Below are positions 49,216-59,226 of a stretch of 64,000 bases of DNA, one piece after another. A program made the position numbers and the translations under genes. The notes below the pieces were generated by a model that saw nothing but the letters and a program-made list of their open reading frames with translations, was not told where the DNA came from and searched no databases. The DNA comes from Tritonibacter mobilis (GTDB lineage: Bacteria; Pseudomonadota; Alphaproteobacteria; Rhodobacterales; Rhodobacteraceae). Location of the stretch: contig NZ_LNWY01000005.1 of NCBI RefSeq assembly GCF_001681715.1, forward strand, positions 434,001-498,000, read 5' to 3'. Position 1 is the first letter of the stretch, and every line of letters begins with the position of its first letter.

Positions 49216-50667
49216 ATGTTTCTTGGTCTTGACGTGGGAACGTCGGGGCTGCGCGCGTTGCTGGCCGATGAGGGTGGCAATGTCATTGGCGTGGCGGATG
49301 CAGCTTATGGGGTCTCGCATCCACGTACCGGATGGAGCGAACAGGATCCGCAGGACTGGATCTCCGCCTGTCAGACCGCGATTGCAGCGCTGCGTCGGGA
49401 CCACCCGACCGAGCTGGCTGCCCTGCGCGGCATTGGTCTCAGCGGCCACATGCACGGGGCCACTCTGCTGGATGCCGCAGGTAAGGTTCTGCGCCCCTGT
49501 ATCCTGTGGAACGACACGCGTTCGGCTGCCGAGGCGGCCCAGCTGGATGGCACAAAAGGCGTGCGGGATCTGTCGGGCAATATCGTGTTTCCCGGATTCA
49601 CCGCGCCGAAACTGGCGTGGGTCAAAGCGCACGAGCCGGAGAAATTTGCTCAGGTCGCCAAGGTGCTGCTTCCCAAGGATTATCTGCGCTACTGGCTGAC
49701 CGGTGCCTATGTCTCTGACATGTCAGACAGCGCCGGGACGTCGTGGCTCGATGTGGGCGCGCGGGATTGGTCGGACCAGCTGCTGGAAGTGTCCGGCATG
49801 CGCCGCGACCAGATGCCCGATCTCGTCGAAGGTTCCGCCGCCGGTGGCGACTTGCGTGACGCGCTTTGCGATGAATGGGGCATCGACGGTCCGGTGGTTG
49901 TCGCCGGGGGCGGTGGCGACAACGCGGTTGCCGCCTGCGGGGCCGGGTGTTTCCGTGAAGGTGAGGGCTTTGTGAGCCTTGGCACCTCCGGCGTGCTCCT
50001 GGCCGCAAAAGCCGCTTACAAACCTGACCCGGCCTCGGCTGTGCATACCTTCTGCCACGCGGTGCCGGATACGTGGTATCAGATGGGGGTGATCCTTGCG
50101 GCGACGGACTGTCTCAATTGGCTGTCGCGCACGCTTGGGCAGACCCCTGCGACATTGGCGGGACTGTTGCCGGATCAGGTCACGGGTCCGTCTTCGGTGA
50201 CGTTCCTGCCCTATCTTTCTGGCGAGCGCACACCGCATAACGATGCCCGCATTCGCGCCACGCTTGCAGGGCTTGATATTGGCGATGGCCCGGCAGAGCT
50301 GACACAAGCGGTGATGGAGGGTGTGGCCTTTGCCCTGCGCGATTGCCTTGAGGCGCTCAAGGGCACCGACACCAACCTCACGCGCCTGCTTGCAGTGGGG
50401 GGCGGCACCCGGTCGCCCTATTGGGTGGAAACCCTCGCCACCGTTCTTGGCGTGTCCCTCGACATGCCCGACAAGGGCGAGTTTGGCGCGGCATTGGGCG
50501 CTGCCCGTCTGGCGATGACGGCCACCGGCGCCGACATTTCCGCCGTGATGACTGCACCACCCATCGCCCACACCATTGATCCCCGCAGCGACCTGACCGA
50601 GGCCTATGATGCCTCCTACGCCCGCTATCGCGCGCTCTATCCCAACATGAAGGCACTGATGACATGA
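49216..50667 (+). CDS. xylB: Xylulokinase
   Basis: Phosphorylates D-xylulose with ATP. FGGY-kinase fold: [13 protein letters not shown] (phosphate 1), [11 protein letters not shown] with the catalytic-site histidines, ILWNDTRS, the second phosphate loop [11 protein letters not shown], and the adenosine motif [10 protein letters not shown]. 483 aa. The frame extends 38 codons upstream, but GGGAGGA lies 6 nt before the ATG at 49216. xylA overlaps its stop (ATGA). Confidence 0.95.
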   Translation: MFLGLDVGTSGLRALLADEGGNVIGVADAAYGVSHPRTGWSEQDPQDWISACQTAIAALRRDHPTELAALRGIGLSGHMHGATLLDAAGKVLRPCILWNDTRSAAEAAQLDGTKGVRDLSGNIVFPGFTAPKLAWVKAHEPEKFAQVAKVLLPKDYLRYWLTGAYVSDMSDSAGTSWLDVGARDWSDQLLEVSGMRRDQMPDLVEGSAAGGDLRDALCDEWGIDGPVVVAGGGGDNAVAACGAGCFREGEGFVSLGTSGVLLAAKAAYKPDPASAVHTFCHAVPDTWYQMGVILAATDCLNWLSRTLGQTPATLAGLLPDQVTGPSSVTFLPYLSGERTPHNDARIRATLAGLDIGDGPAELTQAVMEGVAFALRDCLEALKGTDTNLTRLLAVGGGTRSPYWVETLATVLGVSLDMPDKGEFGAALGAARLAMTATGADISAVMTAPPIAHTIDPRSDLTEAYDASYARYRALYPNMKALMT

Positions 50668-51974
50668 CCACCGGCTTCTTTGGCGACGTTTCCAAAATCC
50701 AATATGAAGGCGCAGACAGCACCAACCCGCTGGCCTTTCGCCACTACAACCCCGACGAGGTGATCCTCGGCAAGCGGATGGAAGAACATCTGCGCTTTGC
50801 CACCTGCTACTGGCACAACTTCGTGTGGCCGGGCGGCGATCCGTTTGGCGGCCAGACCTTTGACCGCCCATGGTTCAAGGACACGATGGAGGCTGCCAAG
50901 CTCAAGGCCGATGTGGCGTTTGAGATGTTCACCCTGCTGCAGTCGCCCTTCTACTGTTTCCACGACGCGGATGTGCGGCCGGAGGGGGCGAATTTTGCGG
51001 AAAACACTCGCAACCTGAATGAGATCGTCGAGTATTTCGCGCAAAAGCAGGAAGAAACTGGCGTCAAACTGCTCTGGGGCACCGCCAACCTGTTTTCCAA
51101 CGCGCGGTTTATGTCGGGGGCGTCGACCAACCCGGATCCGGATGTCTTTGCCTTCTCGGCGGCGACCATCAAGACCTGCATGGATGCAACACATCGTCTC
51201 GGCGGCGAGAACTACGTGCTCTGGGGGGGGCGTGAGGGCTATGAGACGCTGCTGAACACCGATCTTGCGCAAGAAGATCAGCAGATGGGCCGCATGCTCA
51301 ACATGGTGGTCGAGTACAAACACAAGATCGGCTTCAAGGGTGCGATTCTGGTGGAGCCGAAACCGCAGGAACCTTCCAAACACCAGTACGACTACGACGC
51401 GGCGACCGTCTATGGCTTCCTCAAGCGCCACGGGTTGGAAAACGAGGTCAAACTGAACCTGGAGCAGGGGCATGCGATCCTTGCGGGACATTCGTTCGAG
51501 CACGAGATTGCCACAGCGCAGGCGCTGGGCGTCTTTGGTTCGATTGACATGAACCGCAACGATTACCAGTCCGGTTGGGACACCGATCAATTCCCGAACA
51601 ACACACCGGAGGTGGCTCTGGCCTATTACCATATCCTGAAACACGGTGGTTTTACCTCGGGCGGCACCAATTTTGATGCCAAGCTGCGCCGCCAGTCCAT
51701 CGACCCGGAGGATCTGCTAATGGCGCATATCGGCGGCATGGACATCTGTGCCCGTGGGTTCAAGGCCGCTGCGGCGATGATCGAGGACGGCACATTGGAT
51801 CAGTTCGTCACCGACCGCTACGCCGGATGGCAGCGGGACGATGCGCAGGATATGCTCTCGGGCAAGTTGTCACTGGACGACATCGCAAAGCGGGTCGAGG
51901 CCGATGACATCAACCCCAAACCGCGGTCCGGGCGGCAGGAATATCTGGAAAACGTCATCAACCGGTTTGTCTGA
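50664..51974 (+). CDS. xylA: Xylose isomerase
   Basis: Converts D-xylose to D-xylulose (TIM barrel, two divalent metals). Motifs include the catalytic histidine in [12 protein letters not shown], the [10 protein letters not shown] stretch, the metal glutamate/lysine in [10 protein letters not shown], and [20 protein letters not shown]. The 436-aa length marks the class II enzyme. It is translationally coupled to xylB and its stop abuts the galM start. Confidence 0.97.
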   Translation: MTTGFFGDVSKIQYEGADSTNPLAFRHYNPDEVILGKRMEEHLRFATCYWHNFVWPGGDPFGGQTFDRPWFKDTMEAAKLKADVAFEMFTLLQSPFYCFHDADVRPEGANFAENTRNLNEIVEYFAQKQEETGVKLLWGTANLFSNARFMSGASTNPDPDVFAFSAATIKTCMDATHRLGGENYVLWGGREGYETLLNTDLAQEDQQMGRMLNMVVEYKHKIGFKGAILVEPKPQEPSKHQYDYDAATVYGFLKRHGLENEVKLNLEQGHAILAGHSFEHEIATAQALGVFGSIDMNRNDYQSGWDTDQFPNNTPEVALAYYHILKHGGFTSGGTNFDAKLRRQSIDPEDLLMAHIGGMDICARGFKAAAAMIEDGTLDQFVTDRYAGWQRDDAQDMLSGKLSLDDIAKRVEADDINPKPRSGRQEYLENVINRFV

Positions 51975-52982
51975 ATGAGCAATGCGCAGATTGTGGATCA
52001 CGGCCTCCACCAAGGCTACATGCTGAAAGAGGCGCGGCTGCACAGCGCGGGCCTCTCCGTCAGCCTGCTGAACTTTGGTGCCGTGACCCGCGATCTGCGT
52101 TTTTTGCAGGGCAACCGCCCGCTGATCCTCGGGTTTGAGGATCCGACTGCCTATCTGTACAACCCGGGCTATCTCGGCGTGATTGCGGGCCGCGTGGCCG
52201 GGCGGATCAAAAACGCGCGCTTTGCGCTCAATGGGCAGAGCTACCAACTCGACGCCAATGAAGGTGATACGCTGCTGCATGGCGGGGCACAGGGGCTTTC
52301 TCATGTGTGTTGGGAGCTTGAGCTGCTCTCTGACGCCAGCGCGCGCCTGCGCCACCACTCACCGGAGGGTGAGGCGGGGTTCCCCGGTGCAGTGGATGTG
52401 TCGCTGACCGTCACGCTTGAGGGGCTGGCGATTACCTATGACATGCGGGCGGACGTGAGCGCACCAACCCCGATCAGCCTCGCGCAGCACAACTATTATA
52501 ATCTGGCAGGGGGCGCGCAGCCGGTCCGCGATCACCGCTTGCAGGTGGACGCCAGCAGCCTTCTTGTGTTGGATGATGCCAATGTCCCGACCGGTGAAAT
52601 CGCGGCGCTGGATGGCAGCCATCATGACCTTCGGCTGGGGCGCAGTTTTGCCGACCTCGACCCGGAACACCGAGGCAGCGATGTGGCGCTTGTGTTCGAC
52701 ACCTGCCGTGATCCGCAATTGCCGGTGGCGACACTGACTGCACCGGATGGGCTGCAGATGCGGATCGTAAGCGATCAGCCCTGCGCGCAGGTCTACACCG
52801 CTGCCACCTTGCCGGAGCAACCCGGTGCCTTGCGAGGGCAACGGATCGGCCTCGCCATGGGTGTCTGTATTGAGCCGCAGGGCTTTCCCAACGCGGTAAA
52901 CCTGCCACAGTTTCCCAACGTGATTGCGACCCCGGATCACCCCTACCGGCAACGCCTGCGCCTTGAATTCGGGTGGGACTGA
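51975..52982 (+). CDS. galM: Aldose 1-epimerase (mutarotase)
   Basis: Interconverts alpha and beta anomers of aldoses, here probably supplying alpha-D-xylose to XylA. A 335-residue galactose-mutarotase fold with the conserved NYGAVTRDL-like strand (LLNFGAVTRDLRF), GRVAGRIKNARFALNG, LLHGGAQGLS and the catalytic histidine in SLAQHNYYNLAG, and EPQGFPNAVN near the end. It lies in the xyl operon with overlapping or abutting junctions on both sides. Confidence 0.92.
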   Translation: MSNAQIVDHGLHQGYMLKEARLHSAGLSVSLLNFGAVTRDLRFLQGNRPLILGFEDPTAYLYNPGYLGVIAGRVAGRIKNARFALNGQSYQLDANEGDTLLHGGAQGLSHVCWELELLSDASARLRHHSPEGEAGFPGAVDVSLTVTLEGLAITYDMRADVSAPTPISLAQHNYYNLAGGAQPVRDHRLQVDASSLLVLDDANVPTGEIAALDGSHHDLRLGRSFADLDPEHRGSDVALVFDTCRDPQLPVATLTAPDGLQMRIVSDQPCAQVYTAATLPEQPGALRGQRIGLAMGVCIEPQGFPNAVNLPQFPNVIATPDHPYRQRLRLEFGWD

Positions 52983-54289
52983 TGCACCGGATGATCGCGC
53001 TTGCCCTGTTTGGAGCCACGACCGCACAGGCAGATATGCGCCCTGACCTTGGCCCGCGCCCGCAGTTCCCCGCACCGGATATGGCGGCGGTGGAGCTGGG
53101 GCAGCTGTTGTTCTACGACCCGATCCTGTCGGGCAATCGCAACATCTCTTGCGCCACTTGCCATCACCCGCGCTTTGGCACCGGCGATGGGCTGTCGCTG
53201 GGTTTGGGCGAGGGCGGCATCGGCCTCGGACCCGAGCGGCGCGCTGATCCCGCCAACCTGCCCGAGCAGCGCATCCCGCGAAATGCGCCGGGGCTGTGGA
53301 ACCTTGGTGCACCGGAATTCACCGTGATGTTTCACGATGGGCGGCTGGAGGATAACCCTGAACACCCCGGCGGTATCCGCACCCCCTTGGGCGATGATAT
53401 GGTCGCTGGCTTTGACGACGCGCTTGCCGCACAGGCGATGTTCCCGGTGCTCTCTGCCGATGAGATGGCCGGGCATTACTCGGAAAACGAGGTCGCAGAG
53501 GCGGTGCGGCTGGGGCAACTGTCCACACCGGGTGGCGCATGGGACCGGATCGCCGCACGTGTCGAGGCCATTCCCGCCTATCGCGCTGGTTTTGATGTGG
53601 TGCTGGGGGAGGGCGCGCCCATCACCTTTGTCGACATCGGCAATATGCTTGCGGATTTCATTCGGTTCGAGTGGCGCGCCGATATGAGCCCCTTTGATGC
53701 CTATATGCTGGGGCAGGGCGATCTGCCCGCGCCCGCCTTGCACGGAATGGAGCTATTTTACGGCAAGGCCAATTGCAGCCAGTGCCACTCCGGCTGGTTT
53801 CAGACCGATCATGATTTTCACACGCTTGCGGTGCCGCAGATCGGGCCGGGCAAGGCGGCTCGGTTTGAAACCCACAACCGCGATGAAGGCCGCATCCGCG
53901 TCACAGGCAAATCACAGGATGCCTTTGCCTTTCGTACGCCCTCTTTGCGAAACGTGAGCCTCACTGCGCCATATGGCCATTCTGGTGCTTATACCACGCT
54001 GGAGGGGGTGGTGCAGCACCACATGTCGCCTGAACAGTCCTTAAATGCGTATGACACAACAGAAGCCATACTTCCCAATCTGGACGGGGCGGAAGACTGG
54101 AATATTCAACAAAACTCACAAGAACGCGCTGCGCTCATTGCAGCTGTGGATGTGCCGCCGATATCACTTACGCCAGATGAAGTGGCTGATATTGTGGCCT
54201 TTTTACGGGCGCTGACCGATGAGGACGCGGCAGCGGGGCGGCTCGGGGTGCCCGAAAGCGTTCCCAGCGGGTTGCGCGTGGATCGTTGA
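52982..54289 (+). CDS. Di-haem cytochrome c peroxidase family protein
   Basis: A 438-residue secreted di-haem protein of the CcpA/MauG superfamily. A short signal peptide (ending TTAQA) is followed by haem-binding C57-A-T-C60-H61 and C265-S-Q-C268-H269. PGLWNLGAPEFTVMFHDGRLE and FRTPSLRNVSLTAPYGHSGAYTTLEGVVQHH are the family's conserved blocks. It may reduce peroxide or act as a MauG-like oxidase. The start overlaps the galM stop by 1 bp, so it seems part of the xylose operon, an unusual partner. Confidence 0.9.
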   Translation: MHRMIALALFGATTAQADMRPDLGPRPQFPAPDMAAVELGQLLFYDPILSGNRNISCATCHHPRFGTGDGLSLGLGEGGIGLGPERRADPANLPEQRIPRNAPGLWNLGAPEFTVMFHDGRLEDNPEHPGGIRTPLGDDMVAGFDDALAAQAMFPVLSADEMAGHYSENEVAEAVRLGQLSTPGGAWDRIAARVEAIPAYRAGFDVVLGEGAPITFVDIGNMLADFIRFEWRADMSPFDAYMLGQGDLPAPALHGMELFYGKANCSQCHSGWFQTDHDFHTLAVPQIGPGKAARFETHNRDEGRIRVTGKSQDAFAFRTPSLRNVSLTAPYGHSGAYTTLEGVVQHHMSPEQSLNAYDTTEAILPNLDGAEDWNIQQNSQERAALIAAVDVPPISLTPDEVADIVAFLRALTDEDAAAGRLGVPESVPSGLRVDR

Positions 54290-54342
54290 ACGCAGTTTCC
54301 TTAACCCTGTACCACAGCGACACCTACCGTCAGTAAGGATCT

Positions 54343-55893
54343 CTAGAGGAGCCACTCCACCGGTAATATTCCGATCACTGCAATCGCGATTTGTTGAAAC
54401 CACGTCGCGCCCGGCTCTTCTTGGTAGATAACGGTTTCTTGGTCCTTCAGCGGTTCTTGCCACACCATTTTACCCTCGGGCGTGAGCGCGGGCTGATAGG
54501 TAATGGTCTCCAAAGGACCATCAAAGCCCGCATTCACCCGACCGGCGAGCGTGGGGCTTTCGATCAAAAAGCCCATTTCACAATTCAGGATTGCCGATCT
54601 TGGGTCGAAATTAAACGATCCGATAAAAATACGCTCCCCATCCACCGCAAATGTCTTTGCGTGGAGACTGGCCCCAGACAACCCGAAGGGTTTGACTTGC
54701 ATGTCAGCCTCAGGGGACATCTCACCGCGTAGTTTCAACTCATAGAGCGATACATCCGCTTCGAGCAACTCCCGCCGGTATCGCGTGTACCCAGAATGCA
54801 CCATTAGGACGTCGGTTGTATTCATCGCATTGGTTAGCACACGCACATCAACGCCGGCGGCGGCCAAACCTGCGAGATATTCGGTCCCCCTGCGTCCGGG
54901 CACGAAATAGGCTGAGACCACGTCCATGCGCCTCTCGACTTCGCCCAAAATTTCGCCGAGACGGCTGATCATCAACTGGTCAGGGGTGGCTATTCCCAGC
55001 CCTTTAACCGGGTCATCTGCCACCAGTTGCACTGTCGTCCATTCCATCGGCATTTCCCCCCGCGCAAATCGATCCGCGCTGCTTTGAATATTGCCGATGA
55101 GGGTGAGTGCCTCTGGGCTTTGCATCACGTCCGTAACGCGCGCCTCAAACGCGGGTAGATCACCTGTGCCATCAACGATTGTCTCTAGCTCGAACACAGA
55201 TGCGCTGTTCCAATACTCATCAAAAACCTGAGCGGTTTCCGGTACCACCTGCCCTGCTGCCAGCACGTCCATATCGATGTAGAAGCTGCCTGCACCGGCG
55301 TCGAAATACTCATCCCCAATGTTGCGTCCACCGATGATCGCAACCGACCCATCCACAATGAAGGATTTATTGTGCATCCGTCGGTTCATGCGGAAGAAAT
55401 CGAAGGCGTATCCAAGGAGTTTGGGCTGGCGGACGGTTGAAGGGTTAAAGAGCCTGATTTCAAAGTTTTCCTGTGCGTTCAGGGTGGCCATGATGTCGTC
55501 AAGTCCGGGCACACCATTGTCGTCCAAGAGCAGACGCACGCGAACTCCGCGCGCTGCGGCATCCAGTAACGCACTGAGCAACATGATCCCGGAGGTGTCA
55601 TTGTGCCAGATGTAATACTGCGCATCGATGGACTGTTCAGCGACCGCGGCGAGTTCAATTCTACTCGCTAAAGCGTCATGACCATTTTGCAGCGCGATGA
55701 CACCTGTCTGACCACTATGAGCGGCACTGGCTTGTGTCACGGCGGCACCGATCTGCGTGTCGCGACTTGCGGCAATTGCCTTGCTTGCGGGGCGATCTGA
55801 CAGGTCAGGCAGGGGGAATGCAATTCGTGCCAGCATGACCAACACGGCCAAGAAAATACCAAAGGCAGCAAGTTTTCGAAAAAAGCGTTTCAT
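54343..55893 (-). CDS. Phospholipase D-like protein (cardiolipin synthase-type)
   Basis: A 516-residue protein with an N-terminal membrane anchor (about 9-27) and two complete HKD active sites: H174-K176-D181 (RRMHNKSFIVDG) and H411-K413-D418 (LHAKTFAVDG). The spacing and the final hydrophobic segment fit the cardiolipin synthase/PLD-like group (such as ClsC) more than a nuclease or secreted toxin. It may make cardiolipin or act on envelope phospholipids. It converges with the di-haem peroxidase gene and has its own 438-bp upstream region. Confidence 0.85.
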   Translation of the reverse strand: MKRFFRKLAAFGIFLAVLVMLARIAFPLPDLSDRPASKAIAASRDTQIGAAVTQASAAHSGQTGVIALQNGHDALASRIELAAVAEQSIDAQYYIWHNDTSGIMLLSALLDAAARGVRVRLLLDDNGVPGLDDIMATLNAQENFEIRLFNPSTVRQPKLLGYAFDFFRMNRRMHNKSFIVDGSVAIIGGRNIGDEYFDAGAGSFYIDMDVLAAGQVVPETAQVFDEYWNSASVFELETIVDGTGDLPAFEARVTDVMQSPEALTLIGNIQSSADRFARGEMPMEWTTVQLVADDPVKGLGIATPDQLMISRLGEILGEVERRMDVVSAYFVPGRRGTEYLAGLAAAGVDVRVLTNAMNTTDVLMVHSGYTRYRRELLEADVSLYELKLRGEMSPEADMQVKPFGLSGASLHAKTFAVDGERIFIGSFNFDPRSAILNCEMGFLIESPTLAGRVNAGFDGPLETITYQPALTPEGKMVWQEPLKDQETVIYQEEPGATWFQQIAIAVIGILPVEWLL

Positions 55894-56331
55894 GACCTCA
55901 ACCTAGCACCGAATATCACATGGCCTGCATCCCTATTTTGATAGTCCAAATATAGGCAGATGTCTCCCTTGGAGCATACCAAGGCAGTCTCGGCGCTCTT
56001 TCCATGTTCGAAGAGGGGTCTGCAGTTCCACCGTAATCCAATTTATGATTTCCTTATGTTATAAATGTCTGGCGTAATCGGGTCTCGCAGTGCCTGTTGT
56101 CAGGGAGCAAAGGGTCTAATGCCATTGTAGGCGGCGCAAAGACAGAATTTGAGTGACGCGCCATCTGCAAACTCGAGGAATGCGTATGTCAGCCAGTCTC
56201 GAGAGCAGGGCTTTCGGGCCGAAGTACATAGAATGTCGCGATGCGTCCGACCAAATGACACCCTCAGCGAGCTACTTCTCCGAGGGTTTCTTCGAAAAAC
56301 GTAAGGTACGATACGAGGAACCAGACGCCCA
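55894..56331. other. 438-bp gap between PLD gene and antiporter
   Basis: This region is visibly richer in A and T than its surroundings (for example ATTTATGATTTCCTTATGTTATAAATG near 56040). It must hold the divergent promoters of the PLD and antiporter genes; TATAAA in that stretch could be a -10. Apart from a doubtful short reading frame at its right end I see no gene, RNA or repeat. Confidence 0.5.
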
Positions 56332-56335
56332 ATGA
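56153..56335 (+). CDS. Doubtful 60-codon reading frame before the antiporter
   Basis: A GTG-initiated frame (or an ATG at 56180) encodes a polar 50-60-residue peptide ending RKVRYEEPDAQ, and its TGA overlaps the antiporter ATG as ATGA. The overlap could mean a coupled leader peptide or be chance. No ribosome-binding site or recognisable domain supports it. Confidence 0.2.
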   Translation: MTRHLQTRGMRMSASLESRAFGPKYIECRDASDQMTPSASYFSEGFFEKRKVRYEEPDAQ

Positions 56336-57537
56336 CTGAACTCTTTTTGATCGTTCTCGTTGCCTTTGCTGCTTACTCCCTTTTCAGTAAAGCGATTGAT
56401 CGAAGCCTTTTGACGTTGCCAATTTTGTTTACTGGTCTTGGCTTGGCACTTTCTGCCCCACTTCAGAACGCACTGCCGGGTGATGTGATCCATGAGGGTA
56501 AGAAGGGCCTCGCTGAGGTGACTTTGATCCTCGTGCTGTTTTCAGATGCGAGCCACGTACGATTTCGCAAGCTCGTGATGGACTGGCAGTATCCCACGCG
56601 CATGCTGGTCATTGGTCTGCCGCTCACGATTGCGCTGGGGACCGCAGTGGCATTTTGGCTAAACCCGACCTCTGGTCTGGCCGTCGCATTGCTTACGGCG
56701 GCTGTGCTGACGCCTACCGATGCGGCGCTGGGGCAATCTGTTGTCAACAGCCCGGATGTTCCCGACCGGTTGGCGCAAACGATCAATATTGAGAGCGGGT
56801 TGAACGATGGGCTGGTATTACCCTTTGTGCTTACGGGGGCAATTCTGGCCTCTGCTGTCGGCGGAGAAGCTAATACCGATGGGCTGGCACTTGAGGCGCT
56901 GATCGAAGTGATCCTTGGTCCGCTGGCAGGAATTGCGGTGGGGTGGACTGCTGCCAAGATGATGGATTGGGCGCAGAACCGCGATGTGATGCTGGAAGCG
57001 GCGGGCGCGATCGTATTTTTGGTCACGGCCTTCGCCGCCTATCTCTTGGCGGTTGCAATCCACGGCAACGGCTTCATAGCCGCTTTTGTCGCAGGGATGG
57101 TTTTTGGCAACTCCTATCGTCACAATATTCACTTCATCAGCGAGTTTATGGAGGGCGCTGGGCAATTGCTCACCATGGCTGCGTTCTTGGTTTTTGGGGC
57201 ATTTCTTTTGCCTGACGGATTGGCACACGCGGGCATGTCCACAGTGATACTTGCGCTCTTGTTTTTGACAGTGGTGCGCGTGGTCCCAATCTTTCTATCC
57301 CTGTCGGGCAGTGGGTTGGCGACCAGAGAAAAGCTATTTCTTGGCTGGTTTGGCCCGCGTGGGCTGGCCTCAATCCTGTTCACCCTGTTGATGATGGATC
57401 AATTTGATATTCCAAACGAAGAAGAATTGCTGGCCTGTGTGACATTGACGGTGGGCCTGTCGATCCTGTTGCATGGGCTGACGTCTACGCCACTCGCCAC
57501 GCGGATTGGTCGAATGGGCGGCAAAACCGATCAGTAG
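56332..57537 (+). CDS. CPA1-family cation:proton antiporter (NhaP-like)
   Basis: A 401-residue inner-membrane protein with about 12 hydrophobic segments. The CPA1 ion-binding region AVLTPTDAALGQSVVNSPDVP and INIESGLNDGLVLPFVL (ND motif) are present, and FGPRGLASILFTLLMM is the conserved segment near the C-terminus. It likely exchanges sodium or potassium for protons. GAGGA is 13 nt from the ATG. A long-stem hairpin follows the gene. Confidence 0.9.
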   Translation: MTELFLIVLVAFAAYSLFSKAIDRSLLTLPILFTGLGLALSAPLQNALPGDVIHEGKKGLAEVTLILVLFSDASHVRFRKLVMDWQYPTRMLVIGLPLTIALGTAVAFWLNPTSGLAVALLTAAVLTPTDAALGQSVVNSPDVPDRLAQTINIESGLNDGLVLPFVLTGAILASAVGGEANTDGLALEALIEVILGPLAGIAVGWTAAKMMDWAQNRDVMLEAAGAIVFLVTAFAAYLLAVAIHGNGFIAAFVAGMVFGNSYRHNIHFISEFMEGAGQLLTMAAFLVFGAFLLPDGLAHAGMSTVILALLFLTVVRVVPIFLSLSGSGLATREKLFLGWFGPRGLASILFTLLMMDQFDIPNEEELLACVTLTVGLSILLHGLTSTPLATRIGRMGGKTDQ

Positions 57538-57558
57538 CCGCATCACGGTGATCTAATG

Positions 57559-57596
57559 GGTGCAGGGCCGGTTGATTGCTTTGCTAGCCCTGCACC
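57559..57596. terminator. Convergent hairpin between antiporter and peptide-transport operon
   Basis: GGTGCAGGGC and GCCCTGCACC form a perfect 10-bp stem with an 18-nt loop, between two convergent genes. Neither side has a long T tract, so it is a possible bidirectional terminator or 3'-end stabiliser. Confidence 0.5.
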
Positions 57597-57601
57597 TATG
57601 C

Positions 57602-58372
57602 TTAGTCCGCCGCCACTGTGGCGACGCGGTTTGCTGACGCGTTCAACAGCTGCATTGTGTAGTCATGCGCGGTTTTGCCGGCGCGCATATCCTCGATGCT
57701 GAGGATCTCCACAATCTCACCATTTCGCATCACCGCTGCCGCATCACACATATGCGCCACTACTGCGAGGTCATGCGAAACCATCACATAAGTCAGGTCA
57801 TGCTCGGCTTGCAGATCCTTCAGCAGATTGAGGATTTCGGCCTGCACCGAAACATCCAGCGCCGATGTAGGCTCATCCAGCAGCAGGATTTTTGGGTTTG
57901 GCGCGAGCGCACGGGCAATGGCGACACGCTGGCGCTGCCCGCCCGAGAGCTGATGCGGATAGCGAAAGCGAAACGCAGGTCCAAGACCGACATCCTTCAG
58001 CAGCTGGTCGACCCGGTCGTTGATGTCCTTGAACCCATGCAGCCGTAGGGTTTCCGACAGCACCTGATCGACCGATTGGCGCGGATGCAGTGACGCATAA
58101 GGATCCTGAAACACCATCTGCACCGTCTTGTAAAACGCCCGGTCGCGCTTGGCCCCGAGCGGCTGGCCAGCCACGGTCATCTCGCCTTCCCAATAGGGCG
58201 CAAGGCCGGTGATCGCCTTCAGGATCGTGGATTTGCCCGACCCGGACTCCCCCACAAGACCAAAGCTCGCGCCGCTTTCCACCGCAAAAGTCGCACTTTT
58301 GACGGCGTGAAAGAGGTTGTGACTGTCCCCAAAGTAGACGTTCAACCCTTTGATATCGATGGCTGTGCTCAT
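57602..58372 (-). CDS. Peptide ABC transporter ATPase (DppF-like)
   Basis: A 256-residue ABC ATPase of the oligopeptide/dipeptide class. Walker A GLVGESGSGKSTILKAI, Q-loop MVFQDPYASLHPR, signature LSGGQRQRVAIARAL and Walker B ILLLDEPTSALDVSVQ are intact. The start at 58372 overlaps the stop of the preceding ATPase gene (ATGA). It lacks the C-terminal oligopeptide-specific extension seen in longer DppF proteins. It is the last gene of the operon. Confidence 0.9.
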   Translation of the reverse strand: MSTAIDIKGLNVYFGDSHNLFHAVKSATFAVESGASFGLVGESGSGKSTILKAITGLAPYWEGEMTVAGQPLGAKRDRAFYKTVQMVFQDPYASLHPRQSVDQVLSETLRLHGFKDINDRVDQLLKDVGLGPAFRFRYPHQLSGGQRQRVAIARALAPNPKILLLDEPTSALDVSVQAEILNLLKDLQAEHDLTYVMVSHDLAVVAHMCDAAAVMRNGEIVEILSIEDMRAGKTAHDYTMQLLNASANRVATVAAD

Positions 58373-59226
58373 GGCCTGCCCTCCACGCTTGCGGCGTCTC
58401 GCCATTGGGGGTCGCGATCCAGCACCTGTAGCCGCGCCTTCGGCTGATCGAACCGCGGCAACGACCCCAAGAGCCCCTGAGTATAGGGATGTTGAGCCTC
58501 ATGAAGCTTATCCGCATCGCAGACTTCGATGATGCGGCCCGCATACATAATCAGCACCCGGTCGCAGAACTGAGACACCAGATTGAGGTCGTGACTGATG
58601 AAAATCAGCCCCATGCCACGTTCGCGCACCAGCTTGTCCATGATCGACAGAACCTGCCCCTGCACGGAAACATCCAGCGCCGATGTAGGTTCATCCGCGA
58701 TCAATATTTCCGGGTTCGGGATCAGCATCATCGCGATCATGATGCGTTGACCCATGCCGCCGGACATCTCGTGCGGATAGGCCTTCATCACCCGTTCGGG
58801 GTCACGGATCGACACCGCCTCCAGCATCTCGATGGCCTTCATGCGGGCCTCTGCCCTGCTGGCCTTGGCATGCAAGCGATAAGCCTCGATGATCTGATCG
58901 CCCACCGTGACAACCGGGTTGAGCGAGAATTTGGGATCTTGCATCACCATGGAGATCTTCTCTCCCCGCACCTTGCGCATGTCACGCTCAGACAGGTCCA
59001 GAAGGTTGGTCTCATGTAGGTTGATATGGCCGGCCTCGACAATGCCGGGTTTGCGGATCAGGCGCAGGATCGCGCGCCCGGTCATGGATTTGCCGGACCC
59101 GCTTTCCCCCACAATGCCAAGCCGTTCCTTACCGAGCGAAAAGCTCACCCCGCGCACCGCATCGAACATGCCGCTGCGGGTCGGGAACTTCACCCAGAGG
59201 TTTTCAATGTCCAGAAGCGTGCTCAT
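58369..59226 (-). CDS. Peptide ABC transporter ATPase (DppD-like)
   Basis: A 285-residue ABC ATPase partner of the following gene. Walker A GIVGESGSGKSMTGRAI, Q-loop MVMQDPKFSLNP, signature MSGGMGQRIMIAMML (SGGMxQR, as usual for DppD) and Walker B ILIADEPTSALDVSVQ are present. The C-terminal HPYTQGLLGSLPRFD is the peptide-transporter extension. It overlaps its upstream neighbour by ATGA. Confidence 0.92.
   Translation of the reverse strand: MSTLLDIENLWVKFPTRSGMFDAVRGVSFSLGKERLGIVGESGSGKSMTGRAILRLIRKPGIVEAGHINLHETNLLDLSERDMRKVRGEKISMVMQDPKFSLNPVVTVGDQIIEAYRLHAKASRAEARMKAIEMLEAVSIRDPERVMKAYPHEMSGGMGQRIMIAMMLIPNPEILIADEPTSALDVSVQGQVLSIMDKLVRERGMGLIFISHDLNLVSQFCDRVLIMYAGRIIEVCDADKLHEAQHPYTQGLLGSLPRFDQPKARLQVLDRDPQWRDAASVEGRP

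Noticed and set aside
54343-55893. Phospholipase D protein as an anti-phage or toxin effector
   Set aside because: Two HKD motifs, an N-terminal membrane anchor and normal length fit an envelope phospholipid enzyme. There are no toxin-delivery, immunity or defence genes beside it.
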